Assembly (NCBI GenBank): GCA_027451605.1
Contig: DAIDJA010000095.1
Span: 1-6,991, forward strand
Source: Acidimicrobiales bacterium
Lineage (GTDB): Bacteria; Actinomycetota; Acidimicrobiia; Acidimicrobiales; JABEUL01
Direction of reading: 5' to 3'
Length of the DNA stretch: 6,991 bases
Under the pieces are notes generated by a model. The model was given only the letters and a program-made list of their open reading frames with translations, searched no databases and was not told the origin of the DNA. Each line of letters begins with the position of its first letter. Within the stretch, counting starts at the first letter, position 1. Below, piece by piece: positions 6,323-6,991 of this stretch. A program made the translations under genes and the position numbers.

Positions 6323-6354
6323 GATTTACAACATAGATCAGTACAAAGTTTGCC

Positions 6355-6373
6355 GCAAAACCTAGGGTTTTGT
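6355..6373 (+). terminator. weak hairpin, possible terminator of the DUF4232-like gene
   Basis: An inverted repeat with arms AAAACC (6357-6362) and GGTTTT (6366-6371) around TAG extends by one C-G and one G-U pair. It starts 33 bases after the stop codon. There is no clean U-run after the stem and most pairs are A-U, so termination strength would be low. Confidence 0.3.
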
Positions 6374-6607
6374 CTCAGAAATATTTATTGATAAGCACTA
6401 AAATATTACTTTTCCATTCCGCAGGAAAAATAAACAAATCATCCATCATCTCAAGAAATTAAAATCTTTCAAAACTATGCGCTCTCCGACAAGGTAATAC
6501 CTGTTCAAAACATCTTAAAAGCATCTATATAAATTACGATTTCCACGACATTCTCAACGACCGGAGATTTGGTCAAATAAGCTCATTTAACATAGCAACT
6601 GCCAAGG

Positions 6608-6721
6608 TTAAGATATCGCCTTTGCAGTCATACCATAAAGTGCCAGCTTATAGTAGGATCTGTCACCGTTTAGATATGCACGATCACCGGAGTATACCCG
6701 ACATCTCGGCAAGATCCTCAT
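6608..6721 (-). CDS. possible 37-residue small ORF
   Basis: It starts at ATG 6721 and ends at TAA 6608-6610. The peptide is polar and Tyr/Arg-rich, beginning MRILPRCRVYSGDRAYLNGD, with no membrane segment. It coincides closely with the G+C-richer island at 6601-6720. No Shine-Dalgarno is present, although TATAGAT lies about 10 bases upstream. It overlaps the stop-free plus frame, so at most one of the two is likely real. I do not recognise the sequence. Confidence 0.15.
   Translation of the reverse strand: MRILPRCRVYSGDRAYLNGDRSYYKLALYGMTAKAIS
6655..6718. repeat. 7-base inverted repeat enclosing 50 bases with an inner hairpin
   Basis: AGGATCT (6655-6661) and AGATCCT (6712-6718) are perfectly complementary. 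Within the loop, CCGA (6698-6701) and TCGG (6706-6709) can pair around CATC. The outer arm length matches a tRNA acceptor stem, but the total of 64 bases is too short and no T-arm or anticodon arm is present, so it is not a tRNA. It may be a small structured RNA or chance symmetry. Confidence 0.25.
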
Positions 6722-6761
6722 AAATTTGTTATCTATACGGTTTTGATATCAAAGATCATAC

Positions 6762-6887
6762 ATGTTCGATCAAGATGCATCCTTCGAACAACAATTTACT
6801 AACTCCAACATACGGATTCTAACTTTATCCACCAATCCACAGTGGACGCCAATGCTGCTTCGCATGCTACCGAATTCTCAAAACTAA
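6762..6887 (+). CDS. possible 41-residue small ORF
   Basis: It starts at ATG 6762 and ends at TAA 6885-6887, encoding a soluble, Gln/Asn/Leu-containing peptide beginning MFDQDASFEQQF. It is divergent from the 37-residue minus-strand ORF, with 40 bases between their start codons. No ribosome site or convincing -10 box is seen before it and no family is recognised. A chance ORF is the most likely explanation. Confidence 0.13.
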   Translation: MFDQDASFEQQFTNSNIRILTLSTNPQWTPMLLRMLPNSQN

Positions 6888-6991
6888 TTTATCTTAGATT
6901 TGCGCTTTCAGAGCTTTAGTTTCATAACAAGATAAATTTACCGGACCTAAAATACAGCATCGACACATACATCTAAAAAAGGAATAGTAGC

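Larger units (their letters stand above)
6463..6723 (+). pseudogene. 86-codon stop-free frame without an early start, possible gene remnant
   Basis: The frame runs from just after a TAA at 6460-6462 to the TAA at 6721-6723. The first ATG, GTG or TTG in frame is the TTG at about 6622, leaving only about 33 codons. The translation is rich in Ile, Ser, His and Arg and I recognise no family. An open run this long is mildly unexpected at this A+T content, and part of it coincides with the G+C-richer island, which is why a degraded gene is suggested. It may equally be chance. Confidence 0.15.
6323..6991. other. 669-base gap with no clear gene, containing a G+C-richer island
   Basis: No recognised gene, RNA or mobile element lies between the DUF4232-like gene and the right edge. 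Blocks at 6481-6540 and 6721-6780 count to 33% and 28% G+C, whereas 6601-6720 counts to 47%. On the plus strand 6463-6720 is free of stop codons for 86 codons but has no start codon in its first half. Two very short ORFs also occur here, 6608-6721 (minus) and 6762-6887 (plus). A decayed gene, a small-protein locus or a structured RNA would each fit; nothing decides between them. Confidence 0.45.

Noticed and set aside
6655..6718. A tRNA suggested by the seven-base outer stem
   Set aside because: At 64 bases it is too short, and there is no T-loop consensus, anticodon arm or D-arm.
6824..6834. DnaA-box-like TTATCCACC here and TTATCCACT near position 51
   Set aside because: Each differs by one base from TTATCCACA, they are isolated at opposite ends of the window, and no origin-linked gene (dnaA, dnaN, parAB) is present.

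Overview
This 6,991-base window is A+T-rich bacterial chromosome. It holds five well-supported protein genes and unusually long gaps that carry no clear gene. The likely source is a low-G+C member of the Actinomycetota (actinobacteria). The reasons are a secreted or anchored DUF4232-type protein, a family I know almost only from actinobacteria; a WS/DGAT acyltransferase, which is abundant in that phylum; and start regions of cobQ and the acyltransferase that look leaderless (a -10 box 6-8 bases before the ATG and no Shine-Dalgarno). The phylum call is an inference from gene families; there is no rRNA or marker gene to confirm it.

Layout from left to right. Positions 1-311 hold no recognisable gene. 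Positions 312-1757 (minus strand) are a two-gene operon: an APH/ACAD10-11-like phosphotransferase, then, 18 bases on, a DUF6285 protein. The pair resembles the kinase and its small partner that act on hydroxyacyl-CoA. Positions 1758-2401 are a long gap with a G+C-richer island (about 2041-2220) of unknown nature. Positions 2402-3919 (minus) are cobQ, cobyric acid synthase. A 130-base divergent promoter region separates it from the WS/DGAT gene (4050-5606, plus). Next comes a plus-strand DUF4232-like protein (5729-6322) with an N-terminal membrane segment. Positions 6323-6991 are a long 3' gap with a possible weak hairpin terminator, an 86-codon stop-free frame without an early start codon, two tiny ORFs and a second G+C-richer island.

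How the genes may relate: the phosphotransferase/DUF6285 pair (acyl-CoA catabolism) and the WS/DGAT enzyme (wax ester or triacylglycerol storage) both draw on acyl-CoA, so the region has a lipid theme. cobQ is a lone step of cobalamin synthesis with no other B12 gene here, and the DUF4232 protein acts at or outside the membrane. I see no CRISPR array, tRNA, rRNA, intact mobile element or defence system. The most unusual material is the unexplained G+C-richer islands in the gaps and the apparent leaderless promoters.
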